In this document: piece by piece, positions 1 to 8,321 of the stretch
Layout of the letters: each line of letters starts with the position of its first letter
Numbering within the stretch: the first letter of the stretch is position 1
Origin: Paludibacteraceae bacterium
Lineage (GTDB): Bacteria > Bacteroidota > Bacteroidia > Bacteroidales > Paludibacteraceae
DNA: 64,000 nucleotides
Assembly: GCA_016938015.1 (NCBI GenBank)
Contig: JAFGVL010000105.1
Coordinates: forward strand, 22,851 to 86,850
Direction: 5' to 3'
Program-made: the position numbers and the translations under genes
The notes under the pieces: model-generated
Told to the model about the DNA's origin: nothing
The model's input: only the letters and a program-made list of their open reading frames with translations
The model's database searches: none

Positions 1-47
1 CGCTCTTTGCATTATATCTTTGCGTTCTTTGCGTGAAACTCTTTATT

Positions 48-824
48 TTATTTTACAAACTTCATGCTGCCAGTAGCCGTTTTTGCAATATAAACCCCGG
101 GAGCCAAATTTGAAATATCGATACTAGTTTGAGCAGAGGCTAGCACTTTAGCTCCCATAACCGTATAAATTTCTATTAACTCGCCCTCATTATTTATAAG
201 TTGATTGCCTACTTTTTTAAGTGCAAGCGCCGAAAGATTTTCTTGAATACCGGTAGGTGGTGTATATGGCCTTACCTCGATGGCATAAATACCCATATAC
301 ACAGCGGTACTGGCATAGGTTGAATAGGCTGTAATTTTTGTGGCCGGACCAACATAATTAAAACTCAACATTTCAGTAGTATCTACATCTGAAGATAATA
401 CAGTACCGGTTAATGTTCCTATTTGCAAGCCTGAACTATTAACAAACCGAACAACAATAGGGCTCCCTCCTTGATTAACCGAAAATAATGTGATGGTAGC
501 ATTACCATCTACATTAAACGCAAAGTAATTGGAAGTAGGAATGGTTGGAGGTGTTGGCACTGTGGCAAAACCATTTAAGCGTAATCTATACCCATAAGTG
601 CCGTAACCGCCTTCTATTTCGAGTCGTGGGTCAATTTTTTCACTAGCACTAACTCTAAAGTTAGGGGCTAATTCGAGCTGGTTCCAAACATATGGGCTAG
701 CAAGCGGATCTGCACTGTTATCTTGAACTACAGTGCCATCAACAGAAAAGTTCCATGTTTTATCCGTAGCGTTTACTACAAAAGCAAAGATTAAAAATGC
801 AAAAAGGGAGTACGTTTTTTTCAT
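48..824 (-). CDS. T9SS-sorted secreted protein, function unknown
   Basis: A 258-residue exported protein. It opens with a lysine pair and a hydrophobic stretch typical of a Sec signal peptide (about residues 1-19, ending VVNA). The last 70 or so residues have the layout of a type A T9SS sorting domain: a GIQEN linker, an IYTVMGAKV strand, a NLAPGVYI strand and a basic end (MKFVK). By family knowledge such proteins cross the outer membrane through the type IX system and are attached to the surface or released. The middle (residues 20-190) is beta-rich and Thr/Ser/Gly-rich. It may be a ligand- or carbohydrate-binding module, but I do not recognise the family. A good promoter lies upstream, and the next gene in the same direction is 500 bp away, so it is probably monocistronic. 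Confidence 0.85.
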   Translation of the reverse strand: MKKTYSLFAFLIFAFVVNATDKTWNFSVDGTVVQDNSADPLASPYVWNQLELAPNFRVSASEKIDPRLEIEGGYGTYGYRLRLNGFATVPTPPTIPTSNYFAFNVDGNATITLFSVNQGGSPIVVRFVNSSGLQIGTLTGTVLSSDVDTTEMLSFNYVGPATKITAYSTYASTAVYMGIYAIEVRPYTPPTGIQENLSALALKKVGNQLINNEGELIEIYTVMGAKVLASAQTSIDISNLAPGVYIAKTATGSMKFVK

Positions 825-865
825 ACATTGAAGAGTTAGTTGGTATATTTAAAATTTTCTAGCTG

Positions 866-897
866 CAAAGATACTGATAGCGTGCGTTTGCTGCAAT
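866..897 (-). promoter_or_regulatory. Bacteroidota-type promoter for the T9SS cargo gene
   Basis: On the minus strand an ATTG box (894-897) is followed after 20 bp by TATCTTTG (866-873), matching the TAnnTTTG minus-7 consensus. The start codon is about 42 bp downstream, which leaves a short leader. Confidence 0.5.
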
Positions 898-1325
898 ATG
901 TTTGACAACAGTTTATTTCAACACTACGCAATTAGCTGTAGCCTCAACTATTAACAAGTTCGGCATAGCGTATCGCCATGCCGAACTTAGTAATAACCTA
1001 CGTTTATCTAGGGATCTAGAATCCCGTTTAAAGAAATCAATTTTGGAGCCATTTAATCCCACGTAGCGTACCGCTCGAAAGTTCGGCGAATGGCTCCGCC
1101 TTCGTCGTCTTTAGAACGATAGCTCCTGCTATCGGCAAAGCCTAAGCTTTGCTCTACCAACTACTTTTTACAATAAGCTATACTTTTACAACATAGCTAA
1201 CTTTCTGGTTTTCATCCTGAAATGTTAGGCAGGAGCCTAACTTCTAAATTCGACGTAGCCAGAGGCTAACGCCGAACTGGCAAACCTTTTGCTTATTTTA
1301 CTTTGCTACGAAGAACAGGAGATTT
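898..1325. repeat. non-coding stretch with at least five short hairpins
   Basis: No credible gene is seen between the upstream region of the first cargo gene and the next stop codon. The stretch instead holds a run of short inverted repeats: 956-966/978-988 (aagttcggcat arms, 11 bp), 1117-1123/1128-1134 (cgatagc), 1135-1140/1147-1152 (gcaaag), 1224-1230/1235-1241 (gttaggc) and 1256-1260/1264-1268 (tagcc). The word gttcggc or its complement gccgaac recurs at about 960, 980, 1081 and 1271. A 30-base segment at 1061-1090 recurs with 27 matches at 2401-2430. This looks like an accumulation of palindromic repeat elements. A structured RNA cannot be excluded. Confidence 0.6.
1279..1299 (+). repeat. 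left copy of a short direct repeat bracketing the AT-rich gene
   Basis: The 21 bases here (ggcaaaccttttgcttattt plus t) match 2425-2444 with two mismatches over 20 positions. The two copies are in direct orientation, just outside either end of the 1326-2366 gene. The flanking words gccgaac (1271-1277) and gttcggc (2421-2427) are in opposite orientation. Confidence 0.5.
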
Positions 1326-2366
1326 CTATTTATTAAATATTTCTTTCCTAATGGTTTCTTCTATAGAATCTCCACTAATTTTAAGTCCCTCTTTATAATG
1401 GCTATATATGATATCCTTTGCCTTTTTGTTAAGCTTGCAAAACAATTCTTCGTTAGAGATAAAAATCCAATATTGATTATTTAGTAAAACTTTTCTCAAC
1501 ACATATTTTATTGTTGTATCAAAAGTATCATGATAATCAACCAATTCTATTATTGAGAGTTTACCAATCTCTTTTTTTCCTAAATTAAATTCAACTATTA
1601 CATCAGTTAATTCTTTTCTTAGCTCAACCTTTTGATAATCTGTTATTTTTACAAATTCTTCAATTTCAAAAATTAACGCATTGGCCAATGAAGATGGATT
1701 AAAAATATTATAAGTATAGTAATTAACCCAGTAATTTTGATATATAAGTTTAGCGTCGTTAAATGTTGTAACCTTTCCTAAATATTGATTCTCAAACTCA
1801 CCTCTTCTTAAATCTTCACGAAAATTCTCCAAATCTCCAAATCTGCATTCAATTAAATTCTGTAAAGTTTCATAAGACTTAAGCTCTGTATCAACAAATT
1901 TCATCTGTCCTTTCACAATATAACCCACTACAGGACGCCCAACAAAGTAAAGTAGGAAAACAGTATCCGACTGATTTTCCGCCTTAGCAATTGCGTCTTT
2001 GAAAAGTGACTCTTTCTTCAATTTATATTTTACCTCTACATCATTTTTATCAAAAAAGTAATTATTTACATAATAAATGTCCGAATCACTATAAACAATA
2101 AAAAAGTTAAGTTCTTTCTCTAAATCTAAAATATCGTCATTGTTGTTCATTAAAAAATTAAACTTTAAACTAAACACAGGAAATGCCTTTATTTCAAATT
2201 TATTGCTCTTAACAAGAAACTTTTCTTGAACTATTTTTAATTTCATCTTATTCTTTAAAGCCTCTTCTTGATGCTTTATAATTAGACTAATATCTTTCGA
2301 ATAAATAGTTGATGAAAAGATTATAGCCGAAATCAATAGGAATAAAATTATTTTGGTTCTTTTCAT
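1326..2366 (-). CDS. unrecognised secreted protein, AT-rich
   Basis: I do not recognise this family. The open frame could start at 2420, but the first 18 residues of that version overlap a repeated intergenic sequence. The ATG at 2366 opens directly on a signal peptide (MKRTKIILFLLISAIIFSS), so the shorter 346-residue start is chosen. The mature part is rich in Lys, Glu, Asn, Ile, Phe and Tyr, with no lipobox, membrane segment or T9SS C-terminal domain visible. It is therefore probably periplasmic or released. Composition is unusual: a hand count over 1441-1500 gives 14 G+C in 60, against 24 in 60 over 8341-8400 inside priA. Short repeats flank it on both sides. Acquisition from elsewhere or rapid divergence is possible. 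Confidence is good that it is a gene and low on any function. Confidence 0.65.
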   Translation of the reverse strand: MKRTKIILFLLISAIIFSSTIYSKDISLIIKHQEEALKNKMKLKIVQEKFLVKSNKFEIKAFPVFSLKFNFLMNNNDDILDLEKELNFFIVYSDSDIYYVNNYFFDKNDVEVKYKLKKESLFKDAIAKAENQSDTVFLLYFVGRPVVGYIVKGQMKFVDTELKSYETLQNLIECRFGDLENFREDLRRGEFENQYLGKVTTFNDAKLIYQNYWVNYYTYNIFNPSSLANALIFEIEEFVKITDYQKVELRKELTDVIVEFNLGKKEIGKLSIIELVDYHDTFDTTIKYVLRKVLLNNQYWIFISNEELFCKLNKKAKDIIYSHYKEGLKISGDSIEETIRKEIFNK

Positions 2367-2400
2367 AACACTTATGGTTTTTCTGCTAATACCTTGCTCC

Positions 2401-2444
2401 ACGTAGCGTACCACTCGCAAGTTCGGCCAACCTTTTGTTTATTT
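2401..2444 (+). repeat. right copies of the intergenic repeats
   Basis: Positions 2401-2430 match 1061-1090 at 27 of 30 bases (shared core acgtagcgtacc and gttcggc). Positions 2425-2444 match 1279-1298. The stretch sits immediately upstream of the AT-rich secreted-protein gene, which is read away from it on the minus strand. Confidence 0.55.
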
Positions 2445-2473
2445 ACTACGCTCATCCAAGGTTTAAAAACAAC

Positions 2474-5089
2474 TTATTGTATCAACACCTTTTCCGTTAT
2501 CAGACCTTTTTCGGTTTGCATTTTAATCAAATAATAACCGGGGGTTAGCTTAGTTACTTTTATTTGGAGCGTTTCATTTCCTCTGTTTTCTTGAATTATA
2601 AGTGTTTTACCGCTTAAGTCAATCAATTCGGCCCTTGTTACAGCTTGCGCATTTTGTATTATTAAAAGCTCGTTTTGTACAGGATTTATTACTACAGGTA
2701 CGTTTGCTTTTGCATCGGATAATCCCACCGCATTAAATCCTATTACAGCGATATACATTTCGCCCTCTTGTCCGCCATACGAACCGTCCACCTGCAACCA
2801 ATACGTTTTACCCGAAGTAAGTTTGAGGGGTTTGATTGTAGCCGAATAGACCACATCGCTCGAATCGTCGTTAGCAGCTAAAATAGTGTAGTTTGATAGC
2901 GTTCCGCTTATAATATCAGCATAAGTTCCGGTGGCAATAGCATCGTAAAGGGCTATTTTATTATCCAAGCCGGTTGTTACAATTTTAACAGAATCGGTTG
3001 CCGGAGCAATAAATTTAAACCAAAGCGTACTGTACAACTTATCTTCATCCGGACACCAAGCGTTTTGAGCAGTACAACTATCTGCCGCCATTGGGTATGG
3101 TTCGTTTGCCTCACTGGTAGCACACACATTGCTAAAAGGCCCTTCGTTAGTATTAACGGTTAGCAATTTTGCATCTTCAATATCATCATACAACGCGCAC
3201 TTATCATACACCGAAATTTTTATAGAATCGGTAGCAACACACTCACCAATAAAGCCAGACACTTTAAACACTTCGTCAGCTTCGCCCACTTTAAAACTAA
3301 GAACATTAGTGGCAGTATCGGGTATAGAAGCCGATGCTTGCCACAAATAACTGTTAGCTCCTCTTGCGGTTAAAATGATCTGTTTGTTTTTTAAGATAGA
3401 ATCGTTAGTTGCCGAACTAACAATGTACAAAGGAACGCCACTAAGAATTTCAACGGCATTTCCTTTTACAATAGAATCGGTAAGTGCGCCATCGGTAGCT
3501 TTTAAAACTACTTTTTTGATACCAGCCGTTGCATATACCACTTTAAAGCTATCGGTTACAGAAGTGGTTGTTGCAGTTTGTGGAGTAGCCCCTACACCAA
3601 AATTCCACTCATAAGAATTGTACGCACCTACGCTTGCGTTTTTAAATATCACCGTATCGTTAGTACAATACTTAACTTCATCGGTAGTAAATAAAGGTTG
3701 TTTGGGTGTATTTTGAGCATATACATTTACACATAAATTAAACTGACGTTCAGCGGTACCAATACTCCTCAAACTATCCGATTCATATAGTTTTGCCCAT
3801 TGAAATCCTTCGGGTTTTACATCGACTACTGCTCCATCGAGAGGCGTTATTTCAATTGGTATCGGATAATAATTACCGGGAGTTTTGTAATTAATTCTTA
3901 CATAAAAATCGCCCGAAACAGCGATAGGAAAATCAAACGTATGATAACCGGGGTACTCGCATAATAATCCGGTTTTTTTACCCAACAACCCGCTTAGCGA
4001 CTCTTCGTTTTTGAATTGATACACTTCGATATCAATTGTAGCAGCTGCCGAAGAAGTATAGGTTCCTATGGCAGTAATCAATTTTTCGTTGGGCGAATGA
4101 TACTTCACTATTACCGAAGCACTATCAACAACTCCACTTCCATAATTAGATACATGCCCCAATTTGTCGTAATAAAAAACCGTATCCACCTCCGATTTTT
4201 CGATGCGTTGTGCATAAACAGTGGCAAGTGACCCTATATACACATCTTCGTACGAAGCATAAAAATAGCCACCCTCATGTTCTGCTGTTCCTACAGTATT
4301 TTTGAGTATCCAAGCACCGGTATTTGTAGGGTTATCGCCTACAGGATTAGCAATTACTTTAGTATCGTCCCAACCTACAATAGTTACCGCATGGTCGAGT
4401 ATAACTCCTGCAGGAGCTTGTTTCATATAAACCGAAAACGTAGTGGGGTTATAGTATTGTGTTTGAAACTGATCGGCCGACATGCCTGTAACAACACCCC
4501 CATAGCGATACACCATTTGCTTAATGATTTGTACCTCTTTAGGCACATAAAATGCTTGCGAAACAAGTGCTACTTTATCATTATGGGTTATGCTTGAGTT
4601 GCAGGTACCCAAGGTATTATTTATAAACGGATCGGATGTTTCGTACACCGGACCCGCAAAGCGTGCAAAATAAGCCATTGCCATAGCGGAGTTTCCTCCC
4701 TGATTTTTGGTTACATTATAGCCGTGACAGTTGGCTAAATTTTCTACCGAATAAGCCGTAGTTTCAAAACCCATACGAGCCCAAACCGATTGAATGGCAT
4801 CGTAGGTAGCAAAGGTCCAACAAGCATTTACAATACCTTGATCGCGAGGAGCCGACAACAAGCCTGTTTCTCGTAAATCGAATTTTTCGGGCAATTGTAA
4901 TGCCGCTCTCTTTTTAATTAACTGATCGAATGAGATAGAAAAGTACGATGGGATTAATCCTTTTTCTCCGGAAGCTTTGTATTTAAGGTACTCTGGATTT
5001 ACCGGAGCAAAAGCCTCTTTGTAATCATGTTGAGAAAACAACAAACCGGTAACACTTAAAAAAATCAGGATTAGAGCATTTTTTTTCAT
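2474..5089 (-). CDS. C1A (papain-like) cysteine peptidase with PKD and T9SS sorting domains
   Basis: An 871-residue secreted endopeptidase. A signal peptide (residues 1-19) is followed by a C1-family catalytic domain at about 65-300. The oxyanion Gln84 and nucleophile Cys90 lie in RDQGIVNACWTF, His233 in LDHAVTIVGW and Asn264 in WILKNTVG, so the catalytic set is intact. Residues of about 305-460 resemble the lectin-like domain often found after bacterial C1 peptidases. A PKD-type domain (EWNFGVG near 494) covers about 465-550. A further beta-domain leads to a type A T9SS sorting domain in the last 75 residues, ending ITEKVLIQ. It is expected to act at the cell surface or outside the cell on proteins. 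The HD-phosphohydrolase gene upstream is 24 bp away, so cotranscription is possible though the functions look unrelated. Confidence 0.9.
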   Translation of the reverse strand: MKKNALILIFLSVTGLLFSQHDYKEAFAPVNPEYLKYKASGEKGLIPSYFSISFDQLIKKRAALQLPEKFDLRETGLLSAPRDQGIVNACWTFATYDAIQSVWARMGFETTAYSVENLANCHGYNVTKNQGGNSAMAMAYFARFAGPVYETSDPFINNTLGTCNSSITHNDKVALVSQAFYVPKEVQIIKQMVYRYGGVVTGMSADQFQTQYYNPTTFSVYMKQAPAGVILDHAVTIVGWDDTKVIANPVGDNPTNTGAWILKNTVGTAEHEGGYFYASYEDVYIGSLATVYAQRIEKSEVDTVFYYDKLGHVSNYGSGVVDSASVIVKYHSPNEKLITAIGTYTSSAAATIDIEVYQFKNEESLSGLLGKKTGLLCEYPGYHTFDFPIAVSGDFYVRINYKTPGNYYPIPIEITPLDGAVVDVKPEGFQWAKLYESDSLRSIGTAERQFNLCVNVYAQNTPKQPLFTTDEVKYCTNDTVIFKNASVGAYNSYEWNFGVGATPQTATTTSVTDSFKVVYATAGIKKVVLKATDGALTDSIVKGNAVEILSGVPLYIVSSATNDSILKNKQIILTARGANSYLWQASASIPDTATNVLSFKVGEADEVFKVSGFIGECVATDSIKISVYDKCALYDDIEDAKLLTVNTNEGPFSNVCATSEANEPYPMAADSCTAQNAWCPDEDKLYSTLWFKFIAPATDSVKIVTTGLDNKIALYDAIATGTYADIISGTLSNYTILAANDDSSDVVYSATIKPLKLTSGKTYWLQVDGSYGGQEGEMYIAVIGFNAVGLSDAKANVPVVINPVQNELLIIQNAQAVTRAELIDLSGKTLIIQENRGNETLQIKVTKLTPGYYLIKMQTEKGLITEKVLIQ

Positions 5090-5113
5090 GGCTATTAGTT
5101 TTTATATAAGCGT

Positions 5114-7186
5114 TTATGCTTCCTCTGGTTCTTTGTTTAACTCAGGGTAAACAACTCGCGTATGATAAATGGTTTTGAGTTTTTCTTTAAATACTTCTTT
5201 CACTGTTTCTACATCAACAAAAGTAATTTTTGCATCTTTTAGTAATCCGTCGGCTATTTGTTTGTTGATAATTGTATCTACCAATAAATTAATTGTTTCG
5301 TCGGAGTACTCGCTCAAACTTTTAGAAGAAGCTTCAACAGCATCGCCCATCATTAAAAGAGCTTGTTCTTTAGATTTAGGAGAAGGTCCATCGTACATAA
5401 ACGCTTTTTCGTTGACCGGCAAATCGGGGTATTTATTTATAAATGAATTGTAAAAATACCGGGTTCTGCTTTTTCCATGATGGGTTTTAATAAAATCGAT
5501 AATACGATCAGGCAAACCCTCTCTTTCGGCAATTTTAACGCCCTGTTGCACATGTTCAATAATATGCTGGGCAGCGGTTTCGTATTGCAAATCGGCCAAT
5601 GGATTAATGCCCGAGAGCTGATTTTCGGTAAAAAAAGTAGGGTTTTTAAGTTTGCCAATATCATGATACAAGGCACCAACCCTTAATAACAGGGTATTGG
5701 CATTAATTTTTTTACCCGCTTCGGTCACCAAGTTTGCCAACTGCAATGAATGTTGAAAGGTGCCGGGAGCAATTTCGGATAGTTTTAATAACAACGGACT
5801 ATTTACATTCGAAAGCTCTACTAAAGTAACATTAGATAAAAAGCCAAATGTTTTTTCAAAAATATAAATCAAACCATAAACAAATAAAAGCAACAAGGCA
5901 TTGATACCGAAAAACAAATAAAACGTCCAATCTATATTACTTATATCTCCCTCAACAAGTAATTTATTACCCGTAAACACAACCACATAGGTTATAAATA
6001 CTAAAATAGCCGAACGGAGTAATTGCGAGCGTTGCGTTAAGTCTTTTAAACTGGATATAACGGTCATACCTACAGCCATTTGCAATAACACAAATTCGTA
6101 AGGATTGGGTACAATTAAAGACACCAATAAAATGGTAATAATATGTATAAATAAAGCAGTACGACTATCAAAAAAAGTACGAATGATAATGGGAAGCATT
6201 GCAAAAGGCACAATGTATATATTTAAACCCGGCACCTTTAAAGAAAGCACCGATAGAAGCATCATCAATAAAATCATCAACAACAAAAAAACAACATCTC
6301 TTTTACGCTCGTAAATTACCTTACGGAAAAGATACAGGTACAAAAACAACATGGTCATTAAGCTCACAATTAAAATTATTTCGCCTAAAAACATGATGTT
6401 GTATTGCTGTGCAGTAGATTTTTGTTTTTTCAACTCAATATTGAGCGAATTAAGCACCCCATGGGTTTTTTTAGTAACAATTTCGCCCCTATCCACAATA
6501 CGTTCGCCGGCTTGTACCATTCCCGAAGTTTGTGATATGGACTTCAGAATTTCGTTTTCGCCCCGTTGAGAAAGGTGTTTGTCGTACACCAAATTTTCGA
6601 ACAAGTAGTTGTTTACGTTCAACGATTTCAACACATTTTCTTCTATCCATGGGGGTCTTGTACGCAACACATATTCGTAGGCCGATTTTACAGTAAACAA
6701 ATCATTCACAAGCACTTTGTGAGAGAAGTTGCGCGCATCCACAATTTTAATTTCAGTTTGCTTGTTTTGTTGTATTGTTTTTAACTCTTCCGAATTAATA
6801 ACCCCTTTTGAATAGATATAATTGAGTTGATTTGCAATATAATCTTTGTACAAAAAAGGAATAGTTTGTGAGCCGTTTTCGGCTACGGTAGTTTTATTTT
6901 CAAAATCGGTTAAGCTCTTTTTAGCCACCTCATTATTAAATCTATAAAAAGGGGTAAAAAACTGCAACATATTTTGCTGTTCGTTGACATACACCTCTTT
7001 ATCTTTGTAAATAGGAAAATCGAAGGGTGCAGTAACCAAATCGTACGACCATGGTTTACCCACCGAAAATTTATATTCAAAGGCATCTTGCCTTGGAAAA
7101 AGCTGAATAATTAAAGTGATTGCCCCTAAAAAGAAAGCCACCTTGAGTAAGGTTTGGATATTTTCTTGTGTAATTTTTAGTTTCAT
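5114..7186 (-). CDS. PgpH-like 7TM HD-domain phosphohydrolase (likely c-di-AMP phosphodiesterase)
   Basis: A 690-residue membrane enzyme. One N-terminal membrane segment (about 12-30) is followed by an extracytoplasmic domain of about 230 residues (7TMR-HDED type). About seven membrane helices lie between 265 and 455, and a cytoplasmic HD domain at about 470-640 carries His508-Asp509-Ile-Gly-Lys plus further metal-binding His residues (FQHSLQLA, IIEHVQQG, KTHHGKS). This architecture matches the PgpH family, whose studied members hydrolyse cyclic di-AMP to pApA and so influence wall and osmotic homeostasis. That substrate is assigned by family and is not visible in the sequence. Length is normal. 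The gene is divergent from the NlpC/P60 peptidase gene. Confidence 0.9.
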   Translation of the reverse strand: MKLKITQENIQTLLKVAFFLGAITLIIQLFPRQDAFEYKFSVGKPWSYDLVTAPFDFPIYKDKEVYVNEQQNMLQFFTPFYRFNNEVAKKSLTDFENKTTVAENGSQTIPFLYKDYIANQLNYIYSKGVINSEELKTIQQNKQTEIKIVDARNFSHKVLVNDLFTVKSAYEYVLRTRPPWIEENVLKSLNVNNYLFENLVYDKHLSQRGENEILKSISQTSGMVQAGERIVDRGEIVTKKTHGVLNSLNIELKKQKSTAQQYNIMFLGEIILIVSLMTMLFLYLYLFRKVIYERKRDVVFLLLMILLMMLLSVLSLKVPGLNIYIVPFAMLPIIIRTFFDSRTALFIHIITILLVSLIVPNPYEFVLLQMAVGMTVISSLKDLTQRSQLLRSAILVFITYVVVFTGNKLLVEGDISNIDWTFYLFFGINALLLLFVYGLIYIFEKTFGFLSNVTLVELSNVNSPLLLKLSEIAPGTFQHSLQLANLVTEAGKKINANTLLLRVGALYHDIGKLKNPTFFTENQLSGINPLADLQYETAAQHIIEHVQQGVKIAEREGLPDRIIDFIKTHHGKSRTRYFYNSFINKYPDLPVNEKAFMYDGPSPKSKEQALLMMGDAVEASSKSLSEYSDETINLLVDTIINKQIADGLLKDAKITFVDVETVKEVFKEKLKTIYHTRVVYPELNKEPEEA

Positions 7187-7383
7187 CTAACTATAAATTT
7201 TAATTAAGGTTGAAGTTTGTAACGCTATTGCTGATAACTCTACACAAATTGGTTGTTGTGTAAAAAACTTTTCTCAGAAATTATTTTATGCAAAAAACAA
7301 CACTATCCTATCAGTTTCAAATGTAGTTACTTTTTTTAGCTTTAAAAACACATCAAAAATACTGAAAAAGTGTGAAGTTTCGT

Positions 7384-7391
7384 TATTTTTG
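7384..7391 (+). promoter_or_regulatory. possible minus-7 box of the NlpC/P60 gene
   Basis: TATTTTTG matches TAnnTTTG 43 bp ahead of the start codon. No clear TTTG box lies at the usual distance upstream, so this is a partial match. Confidence 0.35.
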
Positions 7392-7433
7392 CACAAATCC
7401 TTTTTTATCAACCATTAACGAATCCATTTTTCT

Positions 7434-8222
7434 ATGTTTGGGATAAATTTAAACAGTTTGGTTCCGATGCGAACCACAGCATCTGAGCAAAGCGAAATGT
7501 GCAGTCAGCTTTTATTTGGAGAAGCGGTTGCCGTTTTAGAAAAAAACGATACGTTTATGTTGGTTCAAAATTTAATGGATAACTACAAAGGTTGGGTAGA
7601 TGTAAAAATGATAACTCCCCTATCCGATAAAATTGCCACCCTCTTAAACGAAGACGATTTAGCGGTAGTAAACAAACCAATTGCCAATTGTTTTATTGAG
7701 TCGAAAAACGAAAACATTGTGTTGTGTGGAGGCAGTTTGCTGCCATTTTACCTGCTCGAAAAAGAATCTTTTGAACTGGGCAACAACACCTACCATATTT
7801 CTTCGAACCAAGTTAATATGCCCTTAACAAAAAACTTTTCGGGCAACGATATGCTATCGGTTGCATTTATGTATTTAAACAGTCCGTACTTATGGGGAGG
7901 CAAAAGCCCTTTAGGCATCGACTGTTCGGGATTAGTGCAAGTAGTATTGAGTATTTGCGGTAAAAAATTTCCACGCGATGCTTCGCAACAGGTAGAGCAA
8001 GGTTCGCTTATCAGTTTCTTACCCGAAGCCCGCTCGGGCGATTTAGCCTTTTTTGAAAATGCCGAAGGGCGCATTTCGCATGTAGGTATTTTAATTAACA
8101 ATAACCAAATTATTCATGCGTCGGGCAGAGTAAAAATTGAATCCATCGATGCACAAGGCATTATTAACGAACAAACGGGCAACTACTCACATCGGTTAAG
8201 GGTAATAAAACGGATACTTTGA
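7434..8222 (+). CDS. C40 NlpC/P60 peptidase with SH3-like N-terminus
   Basis: A 262-residue cell-wall hydrolase. An SH3-like targeting region (about 1-120) precedes a C-terminal NlpC/P60 domain. Catalytic Cys164 lies in GIDCSGL, His216 in ISHVGIL, and the third polar residue is His228 in IIHASG. Enzymes of this family cut the D-Glu to diamino-acid bond in peptidoglycan stem peptides. Bacteroidota versions with this layout act in turnover or recycling. No signal peptide is seen at the chosen start (MFGINLNSL), which suggests a cytoplasmic recycling role. No better upstream start was found. It stands alone, convergent with priA. Confidence 0.88.
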   Translation: MFGINLNSLVPMRTTASEQSEMCSQLLFGEAVAVLEKNDTFMLVQNLMDNYKGWVDVKMITPLSDKIATLLNEDDLAVVNKPIANCFIESKNENIVLCGGSLLPFYLLEKESFELGNNTYHISSNQVNMPLTKNFSGNDMLSVAFMYLNSPYLWGGKSPLGIDCSGLVQVVLSICGKKFPRDASQQVEQGSLISFLPEARSGDLAFFENAEGRISHVGILINNNQIIHASGRVKIESIDAQGIINEQTGNYSHRLRVIKRIL

Positions 8223-8234
8223 TGTACTATTTTA

Positions 8235-8304
8235 TCATTTACAATTTACTATTTAAGAAAATTCCGATTCCTTTCTTTGTATTAAAATGGTAAATTGTAA
8301 ATCG
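8235..8304. repeat. long imperfect inverted repeat between convergent genes
   Basis: Arms 8237-8249 (atttacaatttac) and 8290-8302 are perfect 13-bp complements, and the pairing extends imperfectly on both sides. The 40-base loop has no gene. It may act as a weak transcription terminator between the NlpC/P60 and priA genes, or be a decayed palindromic repeat. It lacks the GC-rich stem of a classical terminator. Confidence 0.5.
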
Positions 8305-8321
8305 TCCAATCGTAAATGTTT

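Noticed and set aside
1..47. Repeated tctttgcg words and a TATCTTTG box at the left edge
   Set aside because: Too short and cut by the window edge. The TATCTTTG faces away from the only neighbouring gene, so promoter status cannot be supported.
2367..2420. Eighteen extra N-terminal residues on the AT-rich secreted-protein gene
   Set aside because: These codons overlap the 1061-1090/2401-2430 intergenic repeat, and an internal ATG at 2366 begins directly on a signal peptide.
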